Source: CAYPPG01 sp964412555 (lineage in GTDB: Bacteria > Hinthialibacterota > Hinthialibacteria > Hinthialibacterales > Hinthialibacteraceae). From it: a stretch of DNA of 48,747 nucleotides. Position 1 is the stretch's first letter. Every line of letters starts with the position of its first letter. This document shows, in pieces, positions 41,150-48,747 of this stretch. Below the pieces are notes generated by a model that was given only the letters and a program-made list of their open reading frames with translations, did no database searches and was not told the DNA's origin. The stretch is taken from contig CAYPPG010000057.1 of assembly GCA_964412555.1 (NCBI GenBank), forward strand, positions 1 through 48,747, written 5' to 3'. Made by a program: the position numbers and the translations under genes.

Positions 41150-41698
41150 ATGTCGAGAGCATTTACTTTGATTGAACTGTTGATCGTGGTTGCCATTATC
41201 GGTATTTTGGCTGCTATCGCTGTACCGAATTTTATGAATGCTCAAGTGAAAGCCAAGCTTGCGCACTCGTATAGTGAATTGAGAACCTACCTTCAAATCC
41301 AGCAGATGTACAAGATGGATTATAATGATATACCTGGTCACTTCGATGGCAACCGTGAGCATTGTCCGTATATCAATCTTGGGTATATCAGCCAACCGCT
41401 TACCGATCCGTTTACGATCGATGATCCGGATGTATTGTTGACCGATCATCAAGGGATGTACCACAGCACGCATTTGCGGGATTCCGGAGGGGTTCGGCAG
41501 TTGAATCCTCAGTTGTATGAGGAATGGGTTCGGAAGGGGATGGGGTATGTCATCTTTGGGGAAGGGCCGGGGAATCCCTCTTGGATTTCGTATGACGTCA
41601 GCAATGGACTGTATAGTGACGGCAGTATTCACAAGGCAAGTATTCGAGGTAATGGGATACCCGGCTCCAACCTTCCGAAACGTACCTGCAATCCATAA
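41150..41698 (+). CDS. type IV pilin-like / pseudopilin protein B
   Basis: This 182-residue pseudopilin has the leader MSRA directly before FTLIELLIVVAIIGILAAIA. Ala, not Gly, therefore stands at the -1 position of the prepilin peptidase site. Glu5 of the mature protein is kept. TAGGAGGT lies before the ATG. The rest ('AQVKAKLAHSYSELRTYLQI', then a globular domain with 'GYISQPLTDPF' and 'SWISYDVSNGLYSDGSI') resembles pseudopilin A in plan. The leader is very short (four residues) compared with seven in A. Confidence 0.87.
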   Translation: MSRAFTLIELLIVVAIIGILAAIAVPNFMNAQVKAKLAHSYSELRTYLQIQQMYKMDYNDIPGHFDGNREHCPYINLGYISQPLTDPFTIDDPDVLLTDHQGMYHSTHLRDSGGVRQLNPQLYEEWVRKGMGYVIFGEGPGNPSWISYDVSNGLYSDGSIHKASIRGNGIPGSNLPKRTCNP

Positions 41699-41729
41699 AA
41701 CCGAAAATTCTTTTTCTTTCCGTCATTCT

Positions 41730-41980
41730 CGAGGGGGTGCGCGAACTGGTGGATTTCCCGCATATCTATTCCCTCATCAATTCCCGCCCCTTACAATGCC
41801 AGAACGGTTTGAAGGAAGGGACGAAGATGTTCTATGTGCCGTTGGCCAAGAACGCGATGGAGGAGATCAAGATCATTTATTCCGGTTTTGGTGTGCCGGA
41901 AAATGTGGAACTGGATGTGCATGTGGGGGCATGAGATTGATATGGAGAGATTATTGCGATTCTTTGCTGAATCGTTATAA
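41730..41980 (+). pseudogene. 5'-truncated, frameshifted copy of the alpha/beta hydrolase
   Basis: From about 41730 the DNA closely matches the 3' part of the hydrolase gene at 37065-38057. It covers residues about 247-327, for example 'RPLQCQNGLKEG' and 'IKIIYSGFGVPENVELDVH'. There is no start or N-terminal two-thirds. After the codon for 'DVHVG' two bases are missing, so the frame hits TGA at 41935. In the shifted frame the match continues ('GHEIDMERLLRFFAESL') to a TAA at 41978-41980. The catalytic Ser is absent, so it cannot be active. It follows pseudopilin B by about 31 bases. Confidence 0.85.
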
Positions 41981-42042
41981 TTGATGTAAAGTTCTTCTCT
42001 TGTGAACGAAATAAGTTTTCGTGCGGTATTGGAGTTCATTGC

Positions 42043-42309
42043 GTGCCAACTATATCGATGTTTTATGGTATAATTATTCGGATGTATTTCGCTCCAGGTG
42101 AGCATAATCCTCCGCATTTTCACGCCTATTACAATGAGTATAAGGGGTCTGTAGATATCCGTAGGTGTGAAATCATTGAGGGTAATTTACCTCGAAAACA
42201 ACAGCAACTAACTTTGGCATGGGCAGAAATTCATCAAGAGGAACTTATGGCAAATTGGAATTTAGTCATGAATGGACAAAGTCCATTCCGAATTCAACCG
42301 ATTCTGTAA
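42043..42309 (+). CDS. DUF4160 protein
   Basis: This 88-residue protein of the DUF4160 family starts with GTG at 42043, which gives the standard family opening 'MPTISMFYGIIIRMYF'. The next conserved block is 'EHNPPHFHAYYNEYKGSVDI', then 'WAEIHQEELMANWNLV'. It is paired with a DUF2442 gene 13 bases downstream. This pair is common in accessory regions and has been suggested to be a toxin-antitoxin-like module, but the function is unproven. Confidence 0.88.
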   Translation: MPTISMFYGIIIRMYFAPGEHNPPHFHAYYNEYKGSVDIRRCEIIEGNLPRKQQQLTLAWAEIHQEELMANWNLVMNGQSPFRIQPIL

Positions 42310-42322
42310 GTAGGAGAGTATC

Positions 42323-42568
42323 ATGTATCCAGCTGTAATAAAAGTTATTCCCCGTGAAGATTTCACTCTGACTCTCGAATTTGATACTGGAGAACAGGGT
42401 ATTCTGGATATGAAGCCATATCTTGGTTTCGGGGTATTTCGAAGAATAGCGAAATATGGAAATTTTAAACGTGTTCGTGTTGCCTTCGATACCATTGAAT
42501 GGGATTGTGAGGTTGATCTGGATCCTGAGTTTGTGTATGCCAAGTGTACGATGAAGACGGTTGTATAA
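42323..42568 (+). CDS. DUF2442 protein
   Basis: This 81-residue protein of the DUF2442 family has 'LEFDTGEQGILDMKPYLGFG' in the middle and the usual ending 'IEWDCEVDLDPEFVYAKC'. It is encoded 13 bases after DUF4160, with GTAGGAGAG before the ATG. It is probably the partner of that protein. No biochemical role is known. Confidence 0.87.
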   Translation: MYPAVIKVIPREDFTLTLEFDTGEQGILDMKPYLGFGVFRRIAKYGNFKRVRVAFDTIEWDCEVDLDPEFVYAKCTMKTVV

Positions 42569-42601
42569 TATGTATGTTATATGTTTTGGTTTGCCTCAAA
42601 A

Positions 42602-42628
42602 GGGCAAGCGGGGACACTTGCTCTACCC
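42602..42628 (+). repeat. GGGCAAGCGGGG...CTTGC hairpin element upstream of the FG-GAP gene
   Basis: GGGCAAGCGGGGACACTTGC is followed by TCTACCC, 37 bases before the ATG at 42666. It is the third copy of the element seen at 13509 and 34722, in the same sense orientation. Confidence 0.65.
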
Positions 42629-42665
42629 ACCGGGAAGGCACCAATCGAGAACGAGGAGGAAAACG

Positions 42666-45600
42666 ATGAAAGTCTTTTTTAAATTATCCTTAATTGGAAT
42701 GTTCTTATTTTCAATTCAACTATTAACCAATGCGCGGCCGTCATTTGAAATGCATGAAATCGATGCGGAACATGGGAAAGTTATCGTTTTCGATGCCGAT
42801 TGCGATGGGCATAACGATATGGCAAAAATCGAAACGGGTGGTGAAGCGTTTGTTTTATATCATTATTCCAAATCGGGCGAACTTGCCAAACATGTTTTGC
42901 TGGAAGGAACTTCTTTTCGTGGGGATCGGATCGATGTAGGCGATATCGATAGGGATGGCGATTTGGATTTGATCGCCGGTCTCAATGTGGCGGAACCTGG
43001 TGAGACGGAACGGTATAAAGCTGTATGGCTGGAGAATCCATTGCCGGATGGTAAGCCGACACAGAAAGATTCTTGGGAAATCCATATCATCGGGGATCAG
43101 GACGGTTATATCAAAGATATGGTGCTTGCCGATTTTGACGGTGACGGGAAACTGGATGTTGCAACAAGAGAACATACTCAGACCATGATCCATTTTCAGC
43201 ATGATCCAACTCACTGGTCGCGGAATGTGATCTTGAATCATGAAAGTCATGAGGGGATGGGGGTAGGAGATTTGGACTTGGATGGCGATCCGGATATTGT
43301 GTTAAACGGATTTTGGTATGAGACGCCGGAAGAGCCCAGAACCGGTGTTTATGAGAAACATGTATTCGATCCGAAATGGTTTACTCCGATTGACAATTCT
43401 TGGCGGGATAACAATGCGGCGATCAAGGTGGCGGATGTGAATGGGGATAGTTTGCCGGATATTCTGATTTCTCATTCGGAGTTACCGGATTTTCCGATTT
43501 CGGTCTATACAGCCGCTTCGGTTTCCGATGTTCGTGAGGATAACTGGCGGGAGATTCAGATTTCGAAAACCTATGATTTTTGTCAGACGCTCGATGCCGG
43601 GGATTTCGACAATGATGGCGATATCGATGTGTTGGCGGCTAAATTCGAACGGGATCATCAGTCGAAACGGTGGATGAATGAACCGCCGTACCCGATTTCC
43701 GTTTTCTACAATCTTGATGGGGAGGGAACTGAATGGAAGGAAGAGATTCTGGCAAACGACAGCATGTATGCTGGAACAGTGGGGGATGTCGGTAGTGATG
43801 GGGATATGGATATAGTCGGACCGACCTCGTATTGGAAGGGTCCGATCAAACTCTTCGAAAACACGATCGCCGATCGAAAACTGGCTCTCGACAATTTCGA
43901 ATACATTCAAATCGACGACAAACGGGATAAAAGGTATTTCGGATTACTCTTCGCCGATTTTACCGGAGACGGCTATCAGGAGATTGTGACGGGGAAATGG
44001 TTTTACATGAATCCGGGTGGCGATATGAGCGGAGAGTGGGAACGAACGGAATTGGATGAGAACATTGATGCGCTGGTTGCCGTGGATGTGGATGATGACG
44101 AATTCGGGGATTTCATTGCCTTGCGCTGTAACGAACAGTATTGGTACGAAGCGAAAGATATGGAGGGCAGGGAATGGAAGAAGGTACAAATCGGTTCGTT
44201 GCCCATTTGTGATCACAAATTGAGTACACAATACTACAATAGCGCGCAGCTCATTCCCGGTGGCAAACCGGAGATCATCTTGGCAGAATACTATTTTGAA
44301 ATTCCGGACAATCCGGAAGCGGGAAACTGGCCGGTTACGCAATATTCGCTTGACGGGAAAGGATATGCGGTTGGGGATATCGATGGGGATGGTTGGGTAG
44401 ATATTGCCGGGAGTTATGGGATTCCCGGTGAGGATCCTGTTCCCGGTACGCGGAATGTCAAATGGTGGTGCAGCATGATGGCGTGGTGGAAGAATCCGGG
44501 GGACGGCAGTGAACACTGGAAGCGGTTCGATGCCGGGAAAGCCACGCATGCGGATCGGTTTGCGCTTGCCGATGTCAATGGGGATGACCGTCTTGATTTG
44601 ATTACGACGGAGGAGCGATATCCCGGTTCGGTGCCCAATTCGCATCTTTATTGGTTTGAGCAGCCGGAGAATCCGGCCGAATCGGAATGGACTCGCCATT
44701 TGATCGTCAAACAAACTTCGATGAACAACCTCGATGTGGCCGATATCGACCGCGATGGAGATCCCGATATTATCGTCTGCGAGCATAAGATGCCGTTTCC
44801 GGGAAAAGAGAAAACGGTCGATGACAACGAAAAATTGGAGATTTGGGAAAATGACGGACAAGGCAATTTCACGGAGCATTTGATCGATACCGGTAAGGAA
44901 AGCCATTTGGGGGCACAGCTTGCCGATTTGGATCAGGATGGGGATTTGGATATCGTCAGTATTGCCTGGCGGAATTACCAGTATTTGCATTTGTGGAGGA
45001 ATGATGCGGTGCGGAAGGGGGGAAAAGTTTCGTGGAGGCATGAAGCCAATTTCGAAGGGGATTTTCCCATGGCGGATGTCGGGCGACAGGCGGCTGCGCT
45101 GGTTTTCGATATCGATCAGGATAGGAAAGACGATTTCGTGATTGCCGGTTGGAGTGAAGAGACCAGTATGGTTTGGTTTCGCAGCACGGATGAGGGGTGG
45201 AAACGGTATCTGGTTGACAATCGCAAAAGCCATATCGAAGCGGGAGGTGCATATTTCGATATCGACGGTGACGGCGATCTGGATATTTTGCAGGGAGGCA
45301 GTTGGGCAACAAATGAAGTGTGGTGGTGGGAGAATCCATATCCGGATTTCGAGCCGGAGAAACCATGGAATCGGTATATGATCAAAGATTATGGTGAAAA
45401 ACAGCATCATGATCAAATCTTCGGTGATTTTGACGGGGATGAAGAAGCCGAGTTGGTTTTTTGGAACCAACAGGCTAAGAAACTATGGATTACGGAAATC
45501 CCGGACGACCCGGCAGACATGGAACAGTGGGACTTGCATGAAATTTGGAGTTGGCCGAAAGAATTCAAATATGAGGGATTCGATCAAGCGGATATCAACC

Positions 45601-46115
45601 GCGACGGAAAGATCGATCTGGTCGGCGGCGGGCGGTGGTTTACTCATTTGCAGGGATATACGTTCTATGAGAACATCGTCGATCAAGCGTATGGTATGTC
45701 GCGGTCGGCGGCAGGGGATTTTATCAATGGTGGATATCCGGAAATCGTGTTGAATTCCGGCGATGGCGTGGGGCCGTTGAATCTGTATGAATGGAAGAAC
45801 GGCAAATGGGAAAAAACGACATTGATCGAAAAGATCGATCACGGCCATACTCTGCAAAGGGGGGATATCAATGGAGATGGGAACCTCGATCTCTATGCGG
45901 CGGAAATGTACGATCCCGGCTCCAAGGAGCGCTGCAAGCAATATGTCTTGTATGGGGATGGGAATGGGAATTTTGAGATCCAAGTGCTATCCACCGGGAT
46001 TGGAACGCATGAGGGGAAACTCGGCGATCTCGATGGGGACGGGGATTTGGATATTTTGCAGAAGGATTTTCAACATCAGCAGCGGGTGGATATTTGGTGG
46101 AATGATGGAGTGTGA
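42666..46115 (+). CDS. large exported FG-GAP/VCBS repeat protein
   Basis: The start at 42666 has GAGGAGG nine bases upstream, and the 1149-residue product begins with a signal peptide ending near 'LTNA-RP'. The frame is open to 42561, but that part crosses the hairpin element. From about residue 30 to the end it is made of FG-GAP/VCBS repeats, each with a calcium-binding loop such as 'DIDRDGDLDL', 'DFDGDGKLDV', 'DFDNDGDIDV' and 'DLDQDGDLDI', enough for two or more beta-propellers. There is no separate enzymatic domain. Such proteins are exported, bind calcium and probably adhere to glycans or other surface partners. The exact ligand cannot be inferred. Confidence 0.88.
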   Translation: MKVFFKLSLIGMFLFSIQLLTNARPSFEMHEIDAEHGKVIVFDADCDGHNDMAKIETGGEAFVLYHYSKSGELAKHVLLEGTSFRGDRIDVGDIDRDGDLDLIAGLNVAEPGETERYKAVWLENPLPDGKPTQKDSWEIHIIGDQDGYIKDMVLADFDGDGKLDVATREHTQTMIHFQHDPTHWSRNVILNHESHEGMGVGDLDLDGDPDIVLNGFWYETPEEPRTGVYEKHVFDPKWFTPIDNSWRDNNAAIKVADVNGDSLPDILISHSELPDFPISVYTAASVSDVREDNWREIQISKTYDFCQTLDAGDFDNDGDIDVLAAKFERDHQSKRWMNEPPYPISVFYNLDGEGTEWKEEILANDSMYAGTVGDVGSDGDMDIVGPTSYWKGPIKLFENTIADRKLALDNFEYIQIDDKRDKRYFGLLFADFTGDGYQEIVTGKWFYMNPGGDMSGEWERTELDENIDALVAVDVDDDEFGDFIALRCNEQYWYEAKDMEGREWKKVQIGSLPICDHKLSTQYYNSAQLIPGGKPEIILAEYYFEIPDNPEAGNWPVTQYSLDGKGYAVGDIDGDGWVDIAGSYGIPGEDPVPGTRNVKWWCSMMAWWKNPGDGSEHWKRFDAGKATHADRFALADVNGDDRLDLITTEERYPGSVPNSHLYWFEQPENPAESEWTRHLIVKQTSMNNLDVADIDRDGDPDIIVCEHKMPFPGKEKTVDDNEKLEIWENDGQGNFTEHLIDTGKESHLGAQLADLDQDGDLDIVSIAWRNYQYLHLWRNDAVRKGGKVSWRHEANFEGDFPMADVGRQAAALVFDIDQDRKDDFVIAGWSEETSMVWFRSTDEGWKRYLVDNRKSHIEAGGAYFDIDGDGDLDILQGGSWATNEVWWWENPYPDFEPEKPWNRYMIKDYGEKQHHDQIFGDFDGDEEAELVFWNQQAKKLWITEIPDDPADMEQWDLHEIWSWPKEFKYEGFDQADINRDGKIDLVGGGRWFTHLQGYTFYENIVDQAYGMSRSAAGDFINGGYPEIVLNSGDGVGPLNLYEWKNGKWEKTTLIEKIDHGHTLQRGDINGDGNLDLYAAEMYDPGSKERCKQYVLYGDGNGNFEIQVLSTGIGTHEGKLGDLDGDGDLDILQKDFQHQQRVDIWWNDGV

Positions 46116-46129
46116 AGAATGCTATTAGA

Positions 46130-46915
46130 GGGTAGCTGGGGTAAGTTGTATTTGCCCCTGCGGGAGTTTTGAAAACGACCGAAAGTGCTTTGGGGAGAAA
46201 GCCAGGGCAGACTTCGCTTGCCCTGAGTACCCAGGGAAGTTAAGTACCGGGTAGCCAGGGGAAAGGGGGAGTAAAAGCAAAGGGTAGCAGGGGCAAGTTG
46301 TATNNNNNNNNNNNNNNNNNNNNNNNNNNNNNNNNNNNNNNNNNNNNNNNNNNNNNNNNNNNNNNNNNNNNNNNNNNNNNNNNNNNNNNNNNNNNNNNNN
46401 NNNGGGAAAGGGGGAGTAAAAGCAAAGGGTAGCAGGGGCAAGTTGTATCTGCCCCTGCTGGTGCTGGGTAGCAGGGGCAAGTTGTATCTGCCCCTGCCGG
46501 TGCTGGGTAACAGGGGCAAGTTGTATCTGCCCCTGCGGGATTTTTACAAACTACCAAAAGTGCTGTGGGTAAAAGCCAGGGCAGACTACGCTTGCCCTGG
46601 GTACCCTTAGAAGTTGAGTGCTGGGTAGCCAGGGGAAAGGGGGAGTAAAAGCAAAGGGTAGCAGGGGCAAGTTGTATCTGCCCCTGCGGGATTTTTACAA
46701 ACTACCAAAAGTGCTGTGGGTAAAAGCCAGGGCAGACTACGCTTGCCCTGGGTACCCTTAGAAGTTGAGTGCTGGGTAGCCAGGGGAAAGGGGGAGTAAA
46801 AGCAAAGGGTAACAGGGGCAAGTTGTATCTGCCCCTGCGGGGTGTTTTGATAACACCCGAAAGTGCCTTGGGTTCAAACCCAGGGCAGACTACGCTTGCC
46901 CTGAGTACCCACTAT
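46130..46915. repeat. 151-bp tandem array of paired hairpins
   Basis: Units start at 46130, 46282, 46505, 46656 and 46807; the last three are 151 bases apart and almost identical. Each unit begins GGGTA(G/A)CAGGGGCAAG and holds two hairpins. One is CAGGGGCA-AGTTGTATC-TGCCCCTG. The other is CCAGGGCA-GACTACGCT-TGCCCTGG, which reads as an inverted version of the first. Two extra copies of the first hairpin alone sit between the N run and 46505. The arrangement resembles a REP-doublet (BIME-like) element amplified in tandem. Confidence 0.85.
46304..46403. other. assembly gap (100 N)
   Basis: Exactly 100 N occur inside the 151-bp array. It is a scaffold placeholder, so the real copy number is unknown. 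Confidence 0.95.
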
Positions 46916-47082
46916 TGTTCACCCTCGATTCGAAAAGACGCTCATTGGGGGTTGATTGCTCGTTCCATTTTGCATGCTAATCAATCGGAATATCCTGTTC
47001 ATCCTTGAATCCTGAGTATCCTGATTCAGACATTTTTTAGGAGTGAGCAGGTTGAGTTAAGAGAAAGGAGAATCATAGAAAT

Positions 47083-48336
47083 ATGAACAAGAAACTTTAT
47101 TCTTTTGTATTCTTCGTAATTGGAGTAGCAATATCGATTCAATATCCGGTTTATTTCGCACATTCTTCCGAGCCTTTGTTGGAAAAAACAAATCTCTTCG
47201 ACGCCGGCCAAGGCGGCTACGCTCTCTATCGTATTCCTGGGATCATTGTGACGAAAGAGGGGACGGTGTTGGCGTATTGCGAGGCGCGGAAAACTGGAAA
47301 AAGCGATTGGGATACGATCGATATCCTGTTGCGGCGCAGTACCGATGGTGGTAAGACGTGGGGATCGGCGCGGAAGATTTCGGATGTGCCTGGTCCGATA
47401 ACGAAGAATGCCGTGGCGCTGAAGCAGAATCTGGCCGGTGCGGATGATATCACGTATAACAATCCGGTTGCGATACCGGATCGTGAAACCGGCGCGGTGC
47501 ATTTCCTGTTCTGCCTGGAATACATGCGCTGTTTCTATATGCGCAGTGATGATGATGGGAAATCATTTACCGATCCGGTGGAAATTACATCGGCCTTCGA
47601 GCCATATCGCGAGGAATATGATTGGAAGGTGTTGGCGACCGGGCCGGGGCATGGGATTCAACTGGAGAATGGGCGTCTCATCGTGCCGGTGTGGCTCTCG
47701 ACCGGAACCGGTGGGAACGCTCACCGCCCTTCGGTATGTTCGGTTATTTATAGCGACGATCATGGCAAAACATGGCTTGCCGGCGAAATTGCAATTCCCA
47801 ATACGGAAGAATGGGTGAATCCGAGTGAGACGGAGGCTGTGCAGCTGGTGGATGGCCGCGTGATGTTGAATTCGCGGAGCGAATCGAAGGCGCATCGCCG
47901 TTTGGTTACCTACAGTGAAGATGGTGCTACAAATTGGTCGATCCCGGTTTTTCATGAGCAATTACTAGAGCCGATTTGTATGGCGAGTATTGTGCGGTTT
48001 TCGAAAAAGCCGGCTCATGATAAAAATCGCATCTTGTTTTCCAATCCGAATACACTGGACTCGCGGAATCCGGATCAAGAAGCCCAGCCGGGACGGGCGC
48101 GGATGCGGAAAAATGTTTCCGTCAAATTGAGTTATGACGAAGGGAAAACGTGGCCGGTGTGTAAAACACTCGAAGAAGCATACAGCGGGTATTCTGACTT
48201 AGCCGTTGCGGACGATGGTACCATATTCTGTTTTTATGAGCGGGGGACGACGGATGGATCGATGTATCAGACTGGGTCGCTGTGTTTGGCGCGGTTCAAT
48301 TTGGAATGGTTGACGGATGGGAAAGATTCGCGGTAG
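47083..48336 (+). CDS. exported sialidase (exo-alpha-sialidase, BNR repeats)
   Basis: Sialidases release terminal sialic acids from glycans. The 417-residue protein has a signal peptide (1-27) and then the sialidase hallmarks. They are the Arg-Ile-Pro motif (50-52) in 'GYALYRIPGI', whose Arg binds the carboxylate, and the following 'CEARKTGKSDWDTIDI' with the candidate acid/base Asp. Several Asp boxes follow: 'STDGGKTW' (86-93), 'SDDDGKSF', 'SDDHGKTW' and 'SYDEGKTW', one per propeller blade. The tyrosine nucleophile lies probably near 'EEAYSGYSDLAVADDG'. It is transcribed alone, after the repeat array. Related BNR hydrolases with other sugar substrates cannot be excluded. Confidence 0.87.
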   Translation: MNKKLYSFVFFVIGVAISIQYPVYFAHSSEPLLEKTNLFDAGQGGYALYRIPGIIVTKEGTVLAYCEARKTGKSDWDTIDILLRRSTDGGKTWGSARKISDVPGPITKNAVALKQNLAGADDITYNNPVAIPDRETGAVHFLFCLEYMRCFYMRSDDDGKSFTDPVEITSAFEPYREEYDWKVLATGPGHGIQLENGRLIVPVWLSTGTGGNAHRPSVCSVIYSDDHGKTWLAGEIAIPNTEEWVNPSETEAVQLVDGRVMLNSRSESKAHRRLVTYSEDGATNWSIPVFHEQLLEPICMASIVRFSKKPAHDKNRILFSNPNTLDSRNPDQEAQPGRARMRKNVSVKLSYDEGKTWPVCKTLEEAYSGYSDLAVADDGTIFCFYERGTTDGSMYQTGSLCLARFNLEWLTDGKDSR

Positions 48337-48353
48337 ATGAATATTCCCACCGA

Positions 48354-48452
48354 GGGTAACAGGGACAAGTTGCATCTGCCCCTGCGGGAATGTTGCGATC
48401 TTTCATAAATGCCTTTCGGTTTCAAGCCAGGGTAGACTTTGTTTGCCCTGGG
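48354..48452. repeat. single copy of the paired-hairpin element
   Basis: GGGTAACAGGGACAAG at 48354 opens one unit of the 46130-46915 family. The first hairpin is imperfect (CAGGGACA against TGCCCCTG, loop AGTTGCATC). The second is perfect: CCAGGGTA (48427-48434), loop GACTTTGTT, TGCCCTGG (48444-48451), with one G-T pair. Confidence 0.75.
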
Positions 48453-48520
48453 GATCCAGTTCGGCTAGATGAAAAAATAAGTTTAATTTACTCCTACCTA
48501 ACGAGATATTGTATTATCTA

Positions 48521-48747
48521 TTAGATTTGTTCCAGTTTCTGAATCCAATCGTCAAAATGACGGCATTGAGAACGAATTCCCGCTAATCCGATTCGCTTTG
48601 CAATCATGTTGCTATACAATACTTTTTTATATTTTGGAAAGATACTCAAAATTCGTTTGGAAGGAGCAGTATCTGGAGCATCATTAATTTCTTCTGGCGT
48701 AGGAAATAAGGCTTTGATCTTATTTAAATCATCTTCTTTGGTAGGCT
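48521..48747 (-). CDS. C-terminal part of an unrecognised gene, cut by the window edge
   Basis: On the minus strand a frame is open from the right edge (codon 48745-48743) to a TAA at 48523-48521, 74 residues with a natural composition. It includes 'DDLNKIKALFPTPEEI', 'YKKVLYSNMIAKRIGLAGIR' and the end 'HFDDWIQKLEQI'. The start lies outside the window. I do not recognise the family. Confidence 0.6.
   Translation of the reverse strand, partial: PTKEDDLNKIKALFPTPEEINDAPDTAPSKRILSIFPKYKKVLYSNMIAKRIGLAGIRSQCRHFDDWIQKLEQI

Larger units (their letters stand above)
46116..47082. other. repeat-filled intergenic region
   Basis: No gene is seen in these 967 bases. From 46130 to about 46915 it is a tandem array of hairpin-bearing units interrupted by 100 N. 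From 46920 to 47082 it is unique sequence that leads into the sialidase gene. Confidence 0.75.

Noticed and set aside
43944..45470. 508-codon open frame on the minus strand
   Set aside because: It is antisense to the FG-GAP gene. The repeated Asp/Gly codons of the FG-GAP repeats keep the opposite frame free of stops, giving Ile/Pro/Arg-rich nonsense.
46130..46915. 151-bp repeats as a CRISPR array or a coding repeat protein
   Set aside because: Variable spacers are absent and the period is not a multiple of three. The hairpin content explains the array better.

Overview
The window is a 48.7 kb piece of a draft, probably metagenome-assembled, bacterial genome. Two runs of exactly 100 N (23386-23485 and 46304-46403) both sit inside repeat arrays and mark scaffold joins. 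The mix of genes suggests an uncultured, Gram-negative-type, probably anaerobic bacterium of a candidate phylum. It has Sec-exported proteins, several-hundred-residue secreted FG-GAP, WD40 and beta-helix proteins, pseudopilins of the 'FTLIELLIVVAIIGILAAIAVPNF' type, many dispersed hairpin repeats and a dissimilatory APS reductase cluster. Lineages such as Hydrogenedentota, Sumerlaeota or OLB16/Hinthialibacterota carry similar pseudopilins and secreted repertoires, but the window holds no rRNA and lineage cannot be settled here.

Layout. 1-900: non-coding, rich in hairpin repeats. 901-2610: secreted LivK-like ligand-binding protein with an extra N-terminal domain. 2689-10604 (minus): ABC-2 permease, APS kinase (cysC), second ABC-2 permease, plsC, rpsA with a long acidic tail. 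10822-14503 (plus, divergent): large membrane-anchored periplasmic protein and an ABC ATPase; with the two permeases these probably form one ABC system. 14518-18831 (minus): five-gene P1B-ATPase operon in which four proteins carry an N-terminal H-x-x-P-G-R-x-R domain. 19215-19710: BrnT/BrnA toxin-antitoxin. 19913-20923: glycerol-1-phosphate dehydrogenase family. 21031-21758 (minus): HigB/HigA-type toxin-antitoxin with a readable promoter and operator.

21919-31000 (minus) is the metabolic core: aprB, aprA, a zinc-ribbon protein, a YkgJ-type cysteine-cluster protein, qmoA, qmoB and qmoC. AprBA interconverts APS and sulfite plus AMP, and QmoABC is its quinone-linked membrane partner. sat and dsrAB are not in the window, so the direction (sulfate reduction or sulfite oxidation) is unproven. 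A 38-bp tandem array separates qmoB from qmoC, and a rho-independent terminator closes the operon.

31817-48336 is a secreted-protein region: a 951-residue WD40 protein, a probable polysaccharide-active protein, an alpha/beta hydrolase, two pseudopilins, two paralogous beta-helix proteins, a broken 3' copy of the hydrolase, a DUF4160/DUF2442 pair, a 1149-residue FG-GAP protein and a sialidase. A 151-bp tandem hairpin array lies before the sialidase. The right edge cuts an unrecognised minus-strand gene.

The most interesting items are the apr-qmo operon with two inserted accessory genes, the Cys-poor P-type ATPase cluster, the hairpin family with a conserved loop and co-varying stems, and a short hairpin found in sense orientation just upstream of three unrelated genes.
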